From Rhizosphaericola sp047606825 (GTDB lineage: Bacteria > Bacteroidota > Bacteroidia > Chitinophagales > Chitinophagaceae), in contig JASGDY010000089.1 of the NCBI GenBank assembly GCA_047606825.1, forward strand, positions 62,001 through 126,000: a DNA stretch of 64,000 nt. The letters are read 5' to 3'. A program made the translations under genes and the position numbers. How positions within the stretch are numbered: position 1 is the first letter of the stretch; the number at the start of each line of letters is the position of its first letter. The notes under the pieces are model-generated. The model saw nothing but the letters and a program-made list of their open reading frames with translations, was not told where the DNA came from and made no database searches. Positions 16,825 through 26,413 of this stretch are shown piece by piece.

Positions 16825-17297
16825 TGGGTTCAATAGATTTTGCAAAAGAGACGATGTTCCGGACACGCGAAGCTATTTTAAAGATTGTGGACAGCGTGGA
16901 TTTCGAAACATTGAATATAATACCGGAAGGATTCAATAACAATTTGGTTTGGCATTTTGGACATGTGGTTGTGACGCCGCAGATGTTGGCATACAAAAAT
17001 TCTGGTCTGCCTTATACCATTGATGAAGTTTTGGTAGAGAAATACCGGAAAGGCAGCAAGCCCGAAGGAAAAGTAAGTGTAGAGGAATTGGACATTCTGA
17101 AAAAACTTCTTTTTGAAACGGTGGAAACATTGCATGAAACCTATAAGGCTGGCAGATTTCAAACATACAATACGGTCGTCACAAGCTTGAATGTCACCTT
17201 GGACAGTATTGACAAAGCGATTCCTTACTGTGCAGCACATGACAATCTGCATTTTGGTTATATGCAAGCTTTGAAGAGAGTAGTCTGTGGTCGGTAA
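16824..17297 (+). CDS. DinB-family putative metal-dependent hydrolase
   Basis: A 157-aa four-helix-bundle protein of the DinB/YfiT type. Metal-ligand histidines are seen in LVWHFGHVVVTPQML (about 43-46) and HDNLHFGYMQALKR (about 140-144). Some relatives are thiol transferases or stress-induced proteins of unknown activity; nothing here fixes the substrate. It starts on the last base of the PIN toxin stop (TAATG), so it is cotranslated with the toxin module. Confidence 0.8.
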   Translation: MGSIDFAKETMFRTREAILKIVDSVDFETLNIIPEGFNNNLVWHFGHVVVTPQMLAYKNSGLPYTIDEVLVEKYRKGSKPEGKVSVEELDILKKLLFETVETLHETYKAGRFQTYNTVVTSLNVTLDSIDKAIPYCAAHDNLHFGYMQALKRVVCGR

Positions 17298-17339
17298 TCG
17301 GTAGTCGGTGAAAGTGCAAGTCCAAAAAACATAATTCCA

Positions 17340-18029
17340 ATGTCCTACGAAAACGTACAATATCAGTTCAATGCCGTTTCGGAAAAATACGACGTGCAGC
17401 GTAAAATATTGATTCCTTGTTTCAATGATTTTTATGCGGTGCCATTGGAACTGTCCGAACAGTTGACAGATATAAAAACCATTTTGGACGTGGGTGCCGG
17501 CACTGGTTTGATGAGTGCTTTTTTCCATGGGAAATATCCCGATGCGCAATTGACGCTGGTCGATATTTCGGAGAAAATGCTCAACAAGGCAAAAGACAGG
17601 TTTGAAGGTGAGGACAACGTCCATTATTTACAAGCGGATTTTGCGGATGTCGATTTTGGTGAAAATCAATATGATGCGGTCATTTCAGGACTGGCGATAC
17701 ACCATTTGCCAGATGATTTGAAACGTGTGCTTTTTGCAAAAGTCTATCGTGCGTTGAAGCTGGACGGTATTTTTATCAATGCAGACCAAGTGGAAGGAGA
17801 GACGGCAGCGATTGACCGTTTTTACAAAGGAAACTGGGTGCGGAAAGTGAAAGACTGTTCGTTGACGGAAGAAGAAAAACAGTCCGCTTTTGAACGTGTC
17901 AAGATTGACATTTTCGCCAAGCTCAGCGACCAGTTGCAATGGTTGCGGGACGCGGGTTTTGAAGATGTGGGAAACTATTATCAATACTATAATTTTGTGG
18001 TGTTTTCGGGTAGAAAGCACGATGCATAA
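17340..18029 (+). CDS. class I SAM-dependent methyltransferase
   Basis: Contains motif I ILDVGAGTGLMSAFF (about 46-60), the acidic motif II LVDISEKMLNKAK and motif IV AVISGLAIHHLPD, all of the Methyltransf_11/25 type. The substrate is unknown. At 229 residues the length is normal. It sits between the DinB gene and leuD with an 11-nt gap to leuD, so it probably shares its transcript. Confidence 0.85.
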   Translation: MSYENVQYQFNAVSEKYDVQRKILIPCFNDFYAVPLELSEQLTDIKTILDVGAGTGLMSAFFHGKYPDAQLTLVDISEKMLNKAKDRFEGEDNVHYLQADFADVDFGENQYDAVISGLAIHHLPDDLKRVLFAKVYRALKLDGIFINADQVEGETAAIDRFYKGNWVRKVKDCSLTEEEKQSAFERVKIDIFAKLSDQLQWLRDAGFEDVGNYYQYYNFVVFSGRKHDA

Positions 18030-18040
18030 AATAATAAAAA

Positions 18041-18721
18041 ATGAGCGAAATCATACATACGCAACAAGCGGAAAGCAGCAAAAAAGCCGACATCAATTCC
18101 GCGAAATACGAGTCGGACCGTAAAATTATCTCCACGAGCATCGTTCCGATTACGTTGGAAAACATCGATACGGACCAGATTATTCCCGCGCGTTTCCTGA
18201 AAGCGACGAACAGGGAAGGTTTTGGTAAAAACCTTTTCCGTGACTGGCGTTACAAAAACGACGATGAAAACCAACCTATCGAATCTTTTCCGCTGAACAA
18301 TAAAATCTATTCGGGAAAGATATTGGTTGCCGGAAAGAATTTTGGTTGTGGCTCCTCTCGCGAACACGCGGCCTGGGCGATTAAGGATTATGGTTTTGAT
18401 GTGGTCGTCAGTAGTTTTTTTGCGGATATATTTAAGAACAATGCACTGAACAATTTCCTTTTGCCAGTGCAGGTTTCAGAAGATTTTTTGCATAAGATAT
18501 TTGCAGCAGTCGAAGCCAATCCAAAGGTGGAAATCGAAGTCAACCTCGAAGCGCAGACGATTAAGATATTGGATGCCCAATATGCCGACAACGATGAAGG
18601 TACGGCGCATTTTGACATCAACAACTATAAGAAAACCTGTCTCCTCAACGGTTTTGACGACATCGACTATTTGTTGGACATGAAGGATGAAATCGAGGCG
18701 TACGAAAAAACGAGAATTTAA
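18041..18721 (+). CDS. leuD: 3-isopropylmalate dehydratase small subunit
   Basis: Partner of LeuC. Shows VPITLENIDTDQIIPARFLK at the start of the swivel domain and NFGCGSSREHAAWAIKDYG, the substrate-binding loop. The N-terminus carries a 25-30-residue extension (MSEIIHTQQAESSKKADINS) that most LeuD proteins lack; a later start is not available before the conserved strand, so the extension may be real. Length 226 aa is slightly more than the usual 200. Confidence 0.93.
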   Translation: MSEIIHTQQAESSKKADINSAKYESDRKIISTSIVPITLENIDTDQIIPARFLKATNREGFGKNLFRDWRYKNDDENQPIESFPLNNKIYSGKILVAGKNFGCGSSREHAAWAIKDYGFDVVVSSFFADIFKNNALNNFLLPVQVSEDFLHKIFAAVEANPKVEIEVNLEAQTIKILDAQYADNDEGTAHFDINNYKKTCLLNGFDDIDYLLDMKDEIEAYEKTRI

Positions 18722-18757
18722 TTCATTAAAGATTTAAAAGCCAACAGCTAATAAAGA

Positions 18758-20254
18758 ATGTCTTCCGCTCCGGTCATACAAGCACAAAACATTAAAATAT
18801 TACAGGATAGCAAAACGATTCTGGACAATGTGCATTTCAGTTTGGAAAAGGGTCAAAACCTTATCCTTACTGGTGTTTCGGGCGTAGGCAAGACGATATT
18901 GGCGAAAGCAATTGCCAAGAAACTATATGTTTTGGGTACGCTTGACGTCAACTATGATAAAGAAGACACCGACCTTTTGTCTGAAACGCTGTTGGTCGAG
19001 CAACGTTATAGTTTGAAAAACCGTGGCAACCTGACAAGTGGTTTTTATTACCAGCAACGGTTCAATAGTTCGGACGTGGACGACTGTTATACGGTACGTG
19101 AAGAATTGCAGCAAATCTCAACCGACTCCGCCCAGATTGATTTTCTGTTGTCCGAACTGGAAATGGAAGACCGTAAAGACGCGCCTGTCGTACAGTTGTC
19201 GAGCGGCGAACATAAGCGTTTCCAAATCATCAAAGCATTGCTCCGCCCAACGCAGATAATGCTTTTGGACGAACCGTTTATTGGTTTGGACAAGGATAGC
19301 CGCAAAAAACTCTATCGCATCATTGACGAGAAAGCGGCACAGGGAACGACATTTGTCATTATTTCCGGTGTGCACCACCCTTTTCCGAAAGCCATTACGC
19401 ACGTACTGGAACTGTCCAAAGACGGCAATCATCAATTTGCGAAAAAGGAAGATTTTGTTCCGTGCGACTATAATCATTCATTTAATATTGATATTGATAA
19501 AATCCATTGGCAGCCAAGCGAAATGCAGTTTCAATATGCGATTCGCATGGTCCATACATTCGTGCGCTATGGTAACAAGACGATATTGGACGATATTAAT
19601 TGGGATGTCCTGAAAGGCGAAAAGTGGCTCTTGCAAGGACACAACGGTGCTGGAAAATCCACGTTGCTAAGTTTGATTACAGGCGATAATCCACAGGCTT
19701 ATGCCAACGAGATTTACCTGTTTGACAAAAGACGTGGACGCGGTGAAAGCATTTGGGATGTGAAGCGTCCGATTGGTTTTGTTTCGCCTGAGATATTCGC
19801 ATATTACGACAAGAACCTGACGGTGCATGATGCCATCGCTTCCGGTTTGTTTGACACGATGGGTCTGTTTAGGAAACTGACCATCGAACAGGAAGCCAAA
19901 GTGCAGGAATGGATAGCGGTTTTTCATCTTGAAGAAGTATGCAACAACAAGCTTTCCGCCCTGTCGTCCGGCCAACAACGTATGGTTTTGTTGGCGAATG
20001 CTTTGGTCAAAAATCCGCCTTTGCTATTGTTGGACGAGCCATGTCAAGGACTGGATGAAGTGCAGACAAAAGCTTTTGTGCAGATGGTCGATGAACTATG
20101 CGGAAAGATAGACACGACCGTGTTGTACATCAGCCATTACGAAAATGAAGTGCCGAAATGTATTGACCATGTGTTGAAGCTCGACCATGGAAAGAGTCGG
20201 CACTATGGTTTATATGATTCGTGTGATTTATATGAACATTCAAATGTGCATTAA
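18758..20254 (+). CDS. duplicated ABC ATPase (ModF/PhrA-like)
   Basis: Soluble protein with two ABC domains and no membrane segment. First domain: Walker A GVSGVGKT, signature-like LSSGEHKRF, Walker B IMLLDEPFIGLD. Second domain: Walker A GHNGAGKST, signature LSSGQQRMVLL, Walker B LLLLDEPCQGLDE. This double layout without a permease is the ModF (PhrA) type, linked in other bacteria to molybdate or to DNA photorepair with weak evidence. No permease or molybdate gene is adjacent, so the role is open. It lies between leuD and leuB. Confidence 0.85.
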   Translation: MSSAPVIQAQNIKILQDSKTILDNVHFSLEKGQNLILTGVSGVGKTILAKAIAKKLYVLGTLDVNYDKEDTDLLSETLLVEQRYSLKNRGNLTSGFYYQQRFNSSDVDDCYTVREELQQISTDSAQIDFLLSELEMEDRKDAPVVQLSSGEHKRFQIIKALLRPTQIMLLDEPFIGLDKDSRKKLYRIIDEKAAQGTTFVIISGVHHPFPKAITHVLELSKDGNHQFAKKEDFVPCDYNHSFNIDIDKIHWQPSEMQFQYAIRMVHTFVRYGNKTILDDINWDVLKGEKWLLQGHNGAGKSTLLSLITGDNPQAYANEIYLFDKRRGRGESIWDVKRPIGFVSPEIFAYYDKNLTVHDAIASGLFDTMGLFRKLTIEQEAKVQEWIAVFHLEEVCNNKLSALSSGQQRMVLLANALVKNPPLLLLDEPCQGLDEVQTKAFVQMVDELCGKIDTTVLYISHYENEVPKCIDHVLKLDHGKSRHYGLYDSCDLYEHSNVH

Positions 20255-20474
20255 TGATTAACGAAAGAAAGTATACGGTCTTGGCGGCAAAAGTTATACA
20301 ATGTGCGATGAATGTGCATGCTACATTGGGTAATGGTTCTCAGGAGGTCATTATTGGGAGGCTTATAGTTTGGAAATAGGTTTGTTAATCAATTTTGGAG
20401 AGACGAGTTTAAAAGTGAAGAGATTCAACAATAAAAAAACCGTTCCAATAATAAAATCAAATAAGCCACAATAA
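20254..20474 (+). pseudogene. decayed GxxExxY-family gene
   Basis: A 41-codon frame beginning with the ATG that overlaps the ABC stop encodes AAKVIQCAMNVHATLGNGSQ, the N-terminal pattern of GxxExxY proteins. It ends in a stop, while the next frame continues the family pattern (YWEAYSLEIGLLINFG). A frameshift near 20350 explains both. GxxExxY proteins are small nuclease-like proteins of unclear function. The remnant fills most of the gap before leuB. Confidence 0.5.
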
Positions 20475-20540
20475 ATAAAATAGTTTAAAAATAGTATTCA
20501 GAAATTATAATATCATAACAATCAAATAGTTCTGACAAAA

Positions 20541-21656
20541 ATGGAAAAGAATATTACCGTCATCCTCGGCGATGGCATAGGACCAGAGGTAACGCAGCAA
20601 TCCGTAAAGGTGTTGGATGCGATTGCCGAACAGTTTGGTCACAAGTTTACTTATTCCTATCAACTGATGGGAGCTATCGCCATTGATAAAACGGGTAATC
20701 CGCTTCCGGACGAGACCGTCGAATCGTGCCGCAAGACCGATGCCGTGCTGTTCGGTGCGATTGGCGACCCTAAATATGACAATGACCCCAATGCCAAAGT
20801 GCGTCCCGAGCAAGGTCTGTTGAAAATCAGAAAAGAGCTGAACCTCTTTACCAATATACGTCCTATCACGATATATCCGTCGTTGGGACATCTCTCTCCA
20901 TTAAAAAACGAGAAGTTGGAAGGTGTTGATTTTCTGATTTATCGCGAGTTGACAGGCGGTATTTATTTCGGTAAAAAGTCGAAAAGCGAAGACGGTACAA
21001 GCGCATCGGACGACTGTACCTATTCTACTTTTGAAATAGAACGCGTCGCCAGACTGGCGTTTGAAGCCGCGCAGAAAAGAAACAAGCATCTGACTTTGGT
21101 CGATAAAGCCAATGTTTTAGAGACTTCCAGGCTTTGGCGCAAAGTCGTGCAAGGCATGACAAAAGATTATCCGGACGTTACGGTCGATTATCTTTTTGTG
21201 GACAATGCGGCGATGCAGATTATCATCAATCCCGCACAGTTTGACGTCGTATTGACCGAAAATATGTTTGGCGATATCATCAGCGACGAGGCTTCCGTGT
21301 TGAGCGGTTCGCTCGGTCTGTTGCCGTCCGCGTCGATTGGCGACAGGACAGCATTGTTTGAGCCGATTCACGGTTCTTATCCGCAAGCCGCTGGTAAGGA
21401 CATTGCCAACCCTTTGGCATCCATACTTTCGTCGGCGTTGTTGTTGGATTATTTTAATTTGACGGAAGAAGCTAATCTCGTAAGGACTGCCGTTGCGTGG
21501 ACTTTGGAAAAAGGATTTGTAAGCAAGGACATCGACCCCGTCAACAATTATTCGACGACGACAATCGGCGATTTGATTAAAGATTTTATCGAAAACAAAA
21601 TCCCCGTTGAAGTCAACAAAAATACCGTCGGTATTGGCAAGTCAACGATTATTTAA
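20541..21656 (+). CDS. leuB: 3-isopropylmalate dehydrogenase
   Basis: NAD-dependent oxidative decarboxylation of 3-isopropylmalate. The N-terminal strand ITVILGDGIGPEVT, the substrate arginine region RPEQGLLKIRKEL, the YRELTGGIYFG loop and the metal/NAD block NMFGDIISDEASVLSGSLGLLPSA are all seen, as is EPIHGSYPQAAGKDIANP. Length 371 aa is typical (about 360). It begins the second run of biosynthetic genes and is followed 82 nt later by ilvD. Confidence 0.96.
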   Translation: MEKNITVILGDGIGPEVTQQSVKVLDAIAEQFGHKFTYSYQLMGAIAIDKTGNPLPDETVESCRKTDAVLFGAIGDPKYDNDPNAKVRPEQGLLKIRKELNLFTNIRPITIYPSLGHLSPLKNEKLEGVDFLIYRELTGGIYFGKKSKSEDGTSASDDCTYSTFEIERVARLAFEAAQKRNKHLTLVDKANVLETSRLWRKVVQGMTKDYPDVTVDYLFVDNAAMQIIINPAQFDVVLTENMFGDIISDEASVLSGSLGLLPSASIGDRTALFEPIHGSYPQAAGKDIANPLASILSSALLLDYFNLTEEANLVRTAVAWTLEKGFVSKDIDPVNNYSTTTIGDLIKDFIENKIPVEVNKNTVGIGKSTII

Positions 21657-21738
21657 TTTGAAAATTTGAGGATTTGAGGATTTGAAGATTATAGTTTGTA
21701 ATGATTCATTTTCCATTCTCAATTTATAACTTAGTATA

Positions 21739-23445
21739 ATGTCAGTATTAATAGAAGAAGCAATAGAACTCAATAGATATTCGAAAAGATTGACCCAGGA
21801 CCCGACACAACCCGCCGCACAAGCCATGTTGTACGGTATCGGCATGACTGACGACGACATGAAAAAAGCGCAGGTCGGTATTGCGAGCATGGGTTATGAC
21901 GGCAATACATGCAACATGCACCTCAACGATTTGGCAAAAGTCGTCAAGAAAGGCGTGCAGGACAATGGTATGGTCGGCATGGGTTTCAATACGATAGGCG
22001 TGAGTGACGGTATGAGTAACGGTACGGCGGGCATGCACTATTCGCTCGTGAGCCGCGACGTGATTGCGGACAGTATCGAGACGATTTGCGGTGCGCAATA
22101 CTACGATGCGGTCATCGGCATTCCGGGTTGTGACAAAAATATGCCTGGAACCATTATGGCTATGGGAAGGCTCAACCGTCCGTCCATCATGGTTTACGGT
22201 GGTACGATTGCGCCGGGTTGCTGGAACGGTATGGAGCGTCTCAACATCATCTCCGCGTTTGAAGCGTTGGGACAAAAAATAAAAGGTACGATTGACGACG
22301 AAGAATATACCCAGATAATCAAACATAGCTGTCCGGGCGCGGGTGCTTGTGGCGGTATGTACACTGCCAATACGATGGCAGCCATGATTGAATGTATGGG
22401 GATGAGCCTGCCTTATTCCTCTTCCAATCCGGCGGTGAGCGACGCCAAGAAAAACGAATGTTACGACGCTGGTCGCGCCATTAAAGTTTTGTTGGAAGAA
22501 AATATTTGTCCTAGGGATATCATCACCCGTGAAGCATTGGAAAATGCGATGGTCATCCAGATGGTACTGGGTGGCAGTACCAACGGTGTCATGCACTTGA
22601 TTGCAATTGCCAAAAGTGTAGGCATCGAACTGACATTGGAAGATTTCCAAAATGTCAGTGACCGTACGCCGCTGCTCGCCGATTTCAAACCGAGCGGCAA
22701 GTACATGATGCAGGATTTGTTCAATATCGGCGGTCTGCCCCGCGTGATGAAATATCTGCTGGACAAGGGTTTGCTCAATGGCGACTGCCTGACTTGTACT
22801 GGCAAAACCGTTGCCGAAAACCTTGCCGATATTGAGCCATTGGATTTTGAATCGCAGGATATCATCTGGCCTTTGGAAAAACCCATCAAGGAAACCGGAC
22901 ACTTGCAGATGCTGTTTGGCAACCTCGCAACGGAAGGAAGCGTTGCCAAAATCACAGGTCACGAAGGCGTGTATTTCAAAGGCACGGCGAAAGTCTATGA
23001 CGGAGAAGAACATTTAGTCGCTGGCATCGCCAATGGCGAAATACAGGCAGGCAACGTCGTGGTTATCAAAAACGTCGGGCCGATGGGCGGTCCAGGAATG
23101 CCCGAAATGCTGAAACCCACTTCCGCCATCATGGGCGCAGGATTGGGTGGTAGCGTGGCATTGATTACCGACGGACGTTTCAGTGGCGGTTCGCATGGAT
23201 TCCTTGTCGGTCATATCGCGCCGGAAGCCTACAAAGGCGGTCTGATTGGTCTCGTGGAGGACGGCGACGCAATCGAAATCGACGCAGTAAAAAACAAAAT
23301 CAATCTTTTGGTGGACGAAGCCGTTTTGTCAGAAAGGCGTAAAAACTACAAACAACCCGAACTGAAATTCAAGTCCGGCGTTTTGTACAAATATGCGAAA
23401 ACCGTTGCCAGTGCGTCACATGGCTGCGTAACCGACGAGTTTTAA
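21739..23445 (+). CDS. ilvD: dihydroxyacid dehydratase
   Basis: Dehydrates dihydroxyisovalerate and dihydroxymethylvalerate in valine and isoleucine synthesis; iron-sulfur enzyme. Cluster and metal cysteines are visible in NTCNMHLND, IPGCDKNMPGT and GAGACGGMYTANTMA; DGRFSGGSHGFLVGHIAPEA is the C-terminal signature. Length 568 aa matches the family. Part of a run ilvD-ilvB with a 79-bp gap. Confidence 0.97.
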   Translation: MSVLIEEAIELNRYSKRLTQDPTQPAAQAMLYGIGMTDDDMKKAQVGIASMGYDGNTCNMHLNDLAKVVKKGVQDNGMVGMGFNTIGVSDGMSNGTAGMHYSLVSRDVIADSIETICGAQYYDAVIGIPGCDKNMPGTIMAMGRLNRPSIMVYGGTIAPGCWNGMERLNIISAFEALGQKIKGTIDDEEYTQIIKHSCPGAGACGGMYTANTMAAMIECMGMSLPYSSSNPAVSDAKKNECYDAGRAIKVLLEENICPRDIITREALENAMVIQMVLGGSTNGVMHLIAIAKSVGIELTLEDFQNVSDRTPLLADFKPSGKYMMQDLFNIGGLPRVMKYLLDKGLLNGDCLTCTGKTVAENLADIEPLDFESQDIIWPLEKPIKETGHLQMLFGNLATEGSVAKITGHEGVYFKGTAKVYDGEEHLVAGIANGEIQAGNVVVIKNVGPMGGPGMPEMLKPTSAIMGAGLGGSVALITDGRFSGGSHGFLVGHIAPEAYKGGLIGLVEDGDAIEIDAVKNKINLLVDEAVLSERRKNYKQPELKFKSGVLYKYAKTVASASHGCVTDEF

Positions 23446-23524
23446 TTGAGGATTGTAAAAATCGATAATTCAGAAAATTATCATTCCCAATTCACAAATC
23501 ACAATTCATAAATCACACATCATC

Positions 23525-25261
23525 ATGAGTACTCTTGAAGCAACGATGCCAACAGAAATAAAAAACGAAACCCGGACTTTGACGGGTTCCGACGTTATAT
23601 TGGAATGCCTGATAGCGGAAAAAGTGGAAACGATATTTGGTTATCCCGGCGGTGCTATCATGCCGATATATGATGCATTATACAGTTACCACGACAGGCT
23701 CAACCATATATTAGTCCGCCACGAACAGGGCGGCATCCACGCCGCGCAAGGTTATGCGCGTGTCACGGGCAAACCTGGTGTCGTGTTTGCGACGAGTGGC
23801 CCGGGCGCGACAAATCTGGTAACAGGTATTGCCGACGCGCAGATTGACAGCACGCCGGTTGTATGCATTACGGGACAAGTGTTTGCGCAGTTTTTGGGTA
23901 CGGATGCGTTTCAGGAAACGGACGTGGTCAATATCACCACGCCCATCACGAAATGGAACTACCAGATTACGGACGCCAACGAAATCCCGGTGGTAATTGC
24001 CAAGGCTTTTTATATTGCCACGACGGGTCGTCCCGGCCCCGTGTTGATTGACATTACCAAAAACGCACAGTTCCAACAAGTCCAATTTAACAGCTACGAA
24101 TTTTGCAAACATATCCGCAGCTACCGTCCGAAACCCAATGTCCGCAGTGAATACATCCAAAAAGCGGCGGAACTAATCAATGGCGCCAAGAAGCCTTTTG
24201 TGTTGTTTGGACAAGGTGTGATATTGGGCAATGCAGAAAAGGAATTTCAGGATTTTATCGAAAAGGGAAATATTCCCGCAGCAGCGACGGCATTGGGTTT
24301 GGGAGCGATTCCGACAGACCATCCGTTGTATGTTGGGATGTTGGGAATGCACGGCAACTATGCGCCCAATGTATTGACCAACAAATGCGACGTGTTGATT
24401 GCCGTCGGTATGCGTTTTGATGACCGCGTGACGGGACGTTTGGATAAATATGCCAAACAGGCAAAAGTTGTCCACCTCGACATCGACCCTGCGGAAATAG
24501 ACAAAAACGTCAAAACGACCGTTCCTGTTTGGGGAGACTGTAAGGAAACTTTACCGCCGTTGACCAACGAAATCGAAACGCACGACCATTCCGCTTGGCT
24601 CGCCGAATTTAAACAATTGGAAAAGGAAGAAGTTAAGCAAGTCATCGAACCCGAACTGAACCCAACGACACAAGAAATGACGATGGGTGAAGTGCTGAAA
24701 GAGCTGAACAAGCTCACACATGGCGACGCTATTATCGTTACGGACGTCGGCCAACATCAGATGGTCGCTTGCCGTTACGCCAAATTCAATAACAGCAAAA
24801 GCAATGTAACTTCCGGTGGTTTAGGTACCATGGGCTTTGGGTTGCCGGCGGCGATGGGTGCCAAGATTGGCGCACCGGACAAGATTGTCGTAAGCATTTC
24901 CGGCGACGGTGGATTTCAGATGACGTTACAGGAACTCGGCACCATCATGCAAAACAAGATAGGTGTCAAGATTCTGATACTGAACAACCATTTCCTCGGC
25001 ATGGTACGCCAATGGCAGGAACTGTTCATGGACAGGCGTTATTCTTTTACCGACATTGACAGTCCCGATTTTGTTGCGCTGGCAAAGGCATACCGCATTC
25101 CCGGAAAACGCATCGACGACCGTAAGGACTTGGTTGCAGGTCTGAATGAGATGCTCGACACCGACGGCGCTTATTTGCTGGAAGTAACGGTCGGCAAAGA
25201 AAACAACGTGTTTCCGATGGTACCGCAGGGGGCGAGCGTAAGCGATATCCGTTTGAAGTAA
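23525..25261 (+). CDS. ilvB: acetolactate synthase large subunit
   Basis: Thiamine-diphosphate enzyme giving 2-acetolactate or acetohydroxybutyrate. The catalytic Glu lies in RHEQGGIHAAQGYAR (about residue 60-70); the central FAD-domain block PTDHPLYVGMLGMHG and the ThDP motif SGDGGFQMTLQELGT...NNHFLGMVRQWQ are present. Length 578 aa is normal. A 358-bp gap with a MITE-like element separates it from its regulatory subunit gene, which usually follows directly. Confidence 0.96.
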   Translation: MSTLEATMPTEIKNETRTLTGSDVILECLIAEKVETIFGYPGGAIMPIYDALYSYHDRLNHILVRHEQGGIHAAQGYARVTGKPGVVFATSGPGATNLVTGIADAQIDSTPVVCITGQVFAQFLGTDAFQETDVVNITTPITKWNYQITDANEIPVVIAKAFYIATTGRPGPVLIDITKNAQFQQVQFNSYEFCKHIRSYRPKPNVRSEYIQKAAELINGAKKPFVLFGQGVILGNAEKEFQDFIEKGNIPAAATALGLGAIPTDHPLYVGMLGMHGNYAPNVLTNKCDVLIAVGMRFDDRVTGRLDKYAKQAKVVHLDIDPAEIDKNVKTTVPVWGDCKETLPPLTNEIETHDHSAWLAEFKQLEKEEVKQVIEPELNPTTQEMTMGEVLKELNKLTHGDAIIVTDVGQHQMVACRYAKFNNSKSNVTSGGLGTMGFGLPAAMGAKIGAPDKIVVSISGDGGFQMTLQELGTIMQNKIGVKILILNNHFLGMVRQWQELFMDRRYSFTDIDSPDFVALAKAYRIPGKRIDDRKDLVAGLNEMLDTDGAYLLEVTVGKENNVFPMVPQGASVSDIRLK

Positions 25262-25339
25262 AAAGTCAATTAATTTATGCATTACGATTGTAGATTTATG
25301 GTTTTTTAAAAAACGTTCTTAGGTATAAAATGATGGTTC

Positions 25340-25532
25340 TATACTTTTTGCCGAGTAAAATTGTGCAATATGCTCAAGTAATGAACACGTTATTAAGCAA
25401 TGATGGACCTCAGCGTCATTCCCGCGTAGGCGGGAATCTGATATAGGGATACATGAGATTCCCGCCTATGCGGGAATGACGGTAAGGTGTTTACTTTTCT
25501 TCAATCCACATTTTTATCCTGTGTACAGTATA
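25340..25532. repeat. MITE-like element, copy A
   Basis: Begins TATACTTTTTGCCGAG and ends in a matching inverted end CCTGTGTACAGTATA. It contains the palindromes GTCATTCCCGCGTAGGCGGG and ATTCCCGCCTATGCGGGAAT. It shares ends and core with 30314-30524 and its right part with 26267-26332. No ORF is inside. It fills the ilvB-ilvN gap. Confidence 0.7.
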
Positions 25533-25619
25533 AATGCGTGGCAATCTCGTACTCAATTCGTATCTAATAATTATAAAATATCAAATCATAATTCATACAT
25601 CCAACATCATACATCTAAA

Positions 25620-26210
25620 ATGGAAAAACAAGAATATACTTTCACCATTTATACGGAAAACCAGGTAGGTTTGCTGAGTCGTATTGCCATCATGTTTTCG
25701 AGAAGGAAAATCAATATTGACAGCCTCAATACGTCACCTTCCGAGATTGACAGCATCCACAGGTTTACGGTTGTCATCAACGAGGTGGAAGACGTGGTAA
25801 GAAAACTCGCAAGGCAGTTGGAAAAACAAGTTGAAGTATTAAAAGTGTATTACAATACCAACGAGGAACTGATATGGCAGGAACTGGCAATGTTCAAAGT
25901 GCCGACCGATGTCATCGCAGAAAAAGCAAAGGTGGAAAGGCTTTTGCGTGAGCATGGCGCCAATGCCGTCGTGATTCGCAGCGACTATACGGTGTTTGAA
26001 TCCGTCGGTCATCGCGATGACATCGACGGACTGATGGACGTGCTTGCACCTTACGGACTTATTGAGTTTGTAAGGAGTGGGAGAGTGGCGATTATCAAGG
26101 AAAGTGAGGGTTTCCACAAAAAACTCAAAGAGTTTGAAGACCGCGAACCTTCCGAAGAACCGGAAGAAAACCAGGTGCTCGACCAGAAAGAAGGAATCTT
26201 TAGTATGTAG
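25620..26210 (+). CDS. ilvN: acetolactate synthase small (regulatory) subunit
   Basis: Regulatory partner of IlvB, mediating valine feedback. N-terminal ACT domain: YTFTIYTENQVGLLSRIAI, then NIDSLNTSPSE; a second domain follows, as in longer bacterial forms. The ATG at 25620 gives 196 aa; the 48 extra codons upstream encode an implausible leader and overlap the MITE-like element. The C-terminus is acidic (EEPEENQVLDQKEG). Confidence 0.93.
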   Translation: MEKQEYTFTIYTENQVGLLSRIAIMFSRRKINIDSLNTSPSEIDSIHRFTVVINEVEDVVRKLARQLEKQVEVLKVYYNTNEELIWQELAMFKVPTDVIAEKAKVERLLREHGANAVVIRSDYTVFESVGHRDDIDGLMDVLAPYGLIEFVRSGRVAIIKESEGFHKKLKEFEDREPSEEPEENQVLDQKEGIFSM

Positions 26211-26266
26211 GAATGAATTGAGAATTATGAATGGAGAATGTACAATGCTCTCAGACATGGCACGCG

Positions 26267-26332
26267 TAGTTAAGCAATGACGGTAAGGTGTTCACTTTCT
26301 TCGTTGCACGTTTTTAGCCGAGAACTGGTATA
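26267..26332. repeat. MITE-like element, truncated right end (copy B)
   Basis: The stretch AATGACGGTAAGGTGTTCAC and the end TTTTTAGCCGAGAACTGGTATA match the right half of copies A and C. The left half is absent. It lies between ilvN and ilvC. Confidence 0.55.
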
Positions 26333-26413
26333 TTCTTCTAAACGACTCACAAATCATAATTCTTAAATCATAATTCCTAATTTATTTTTGTAATTTATAA
26401 CTCCATTGATATT

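Noticed and set aside
21748..23013. 421-codon minus-strand frame rich in His/Arg/Thr
   Set aside because: Antisense shadow of ilvD, which is unambiguous.
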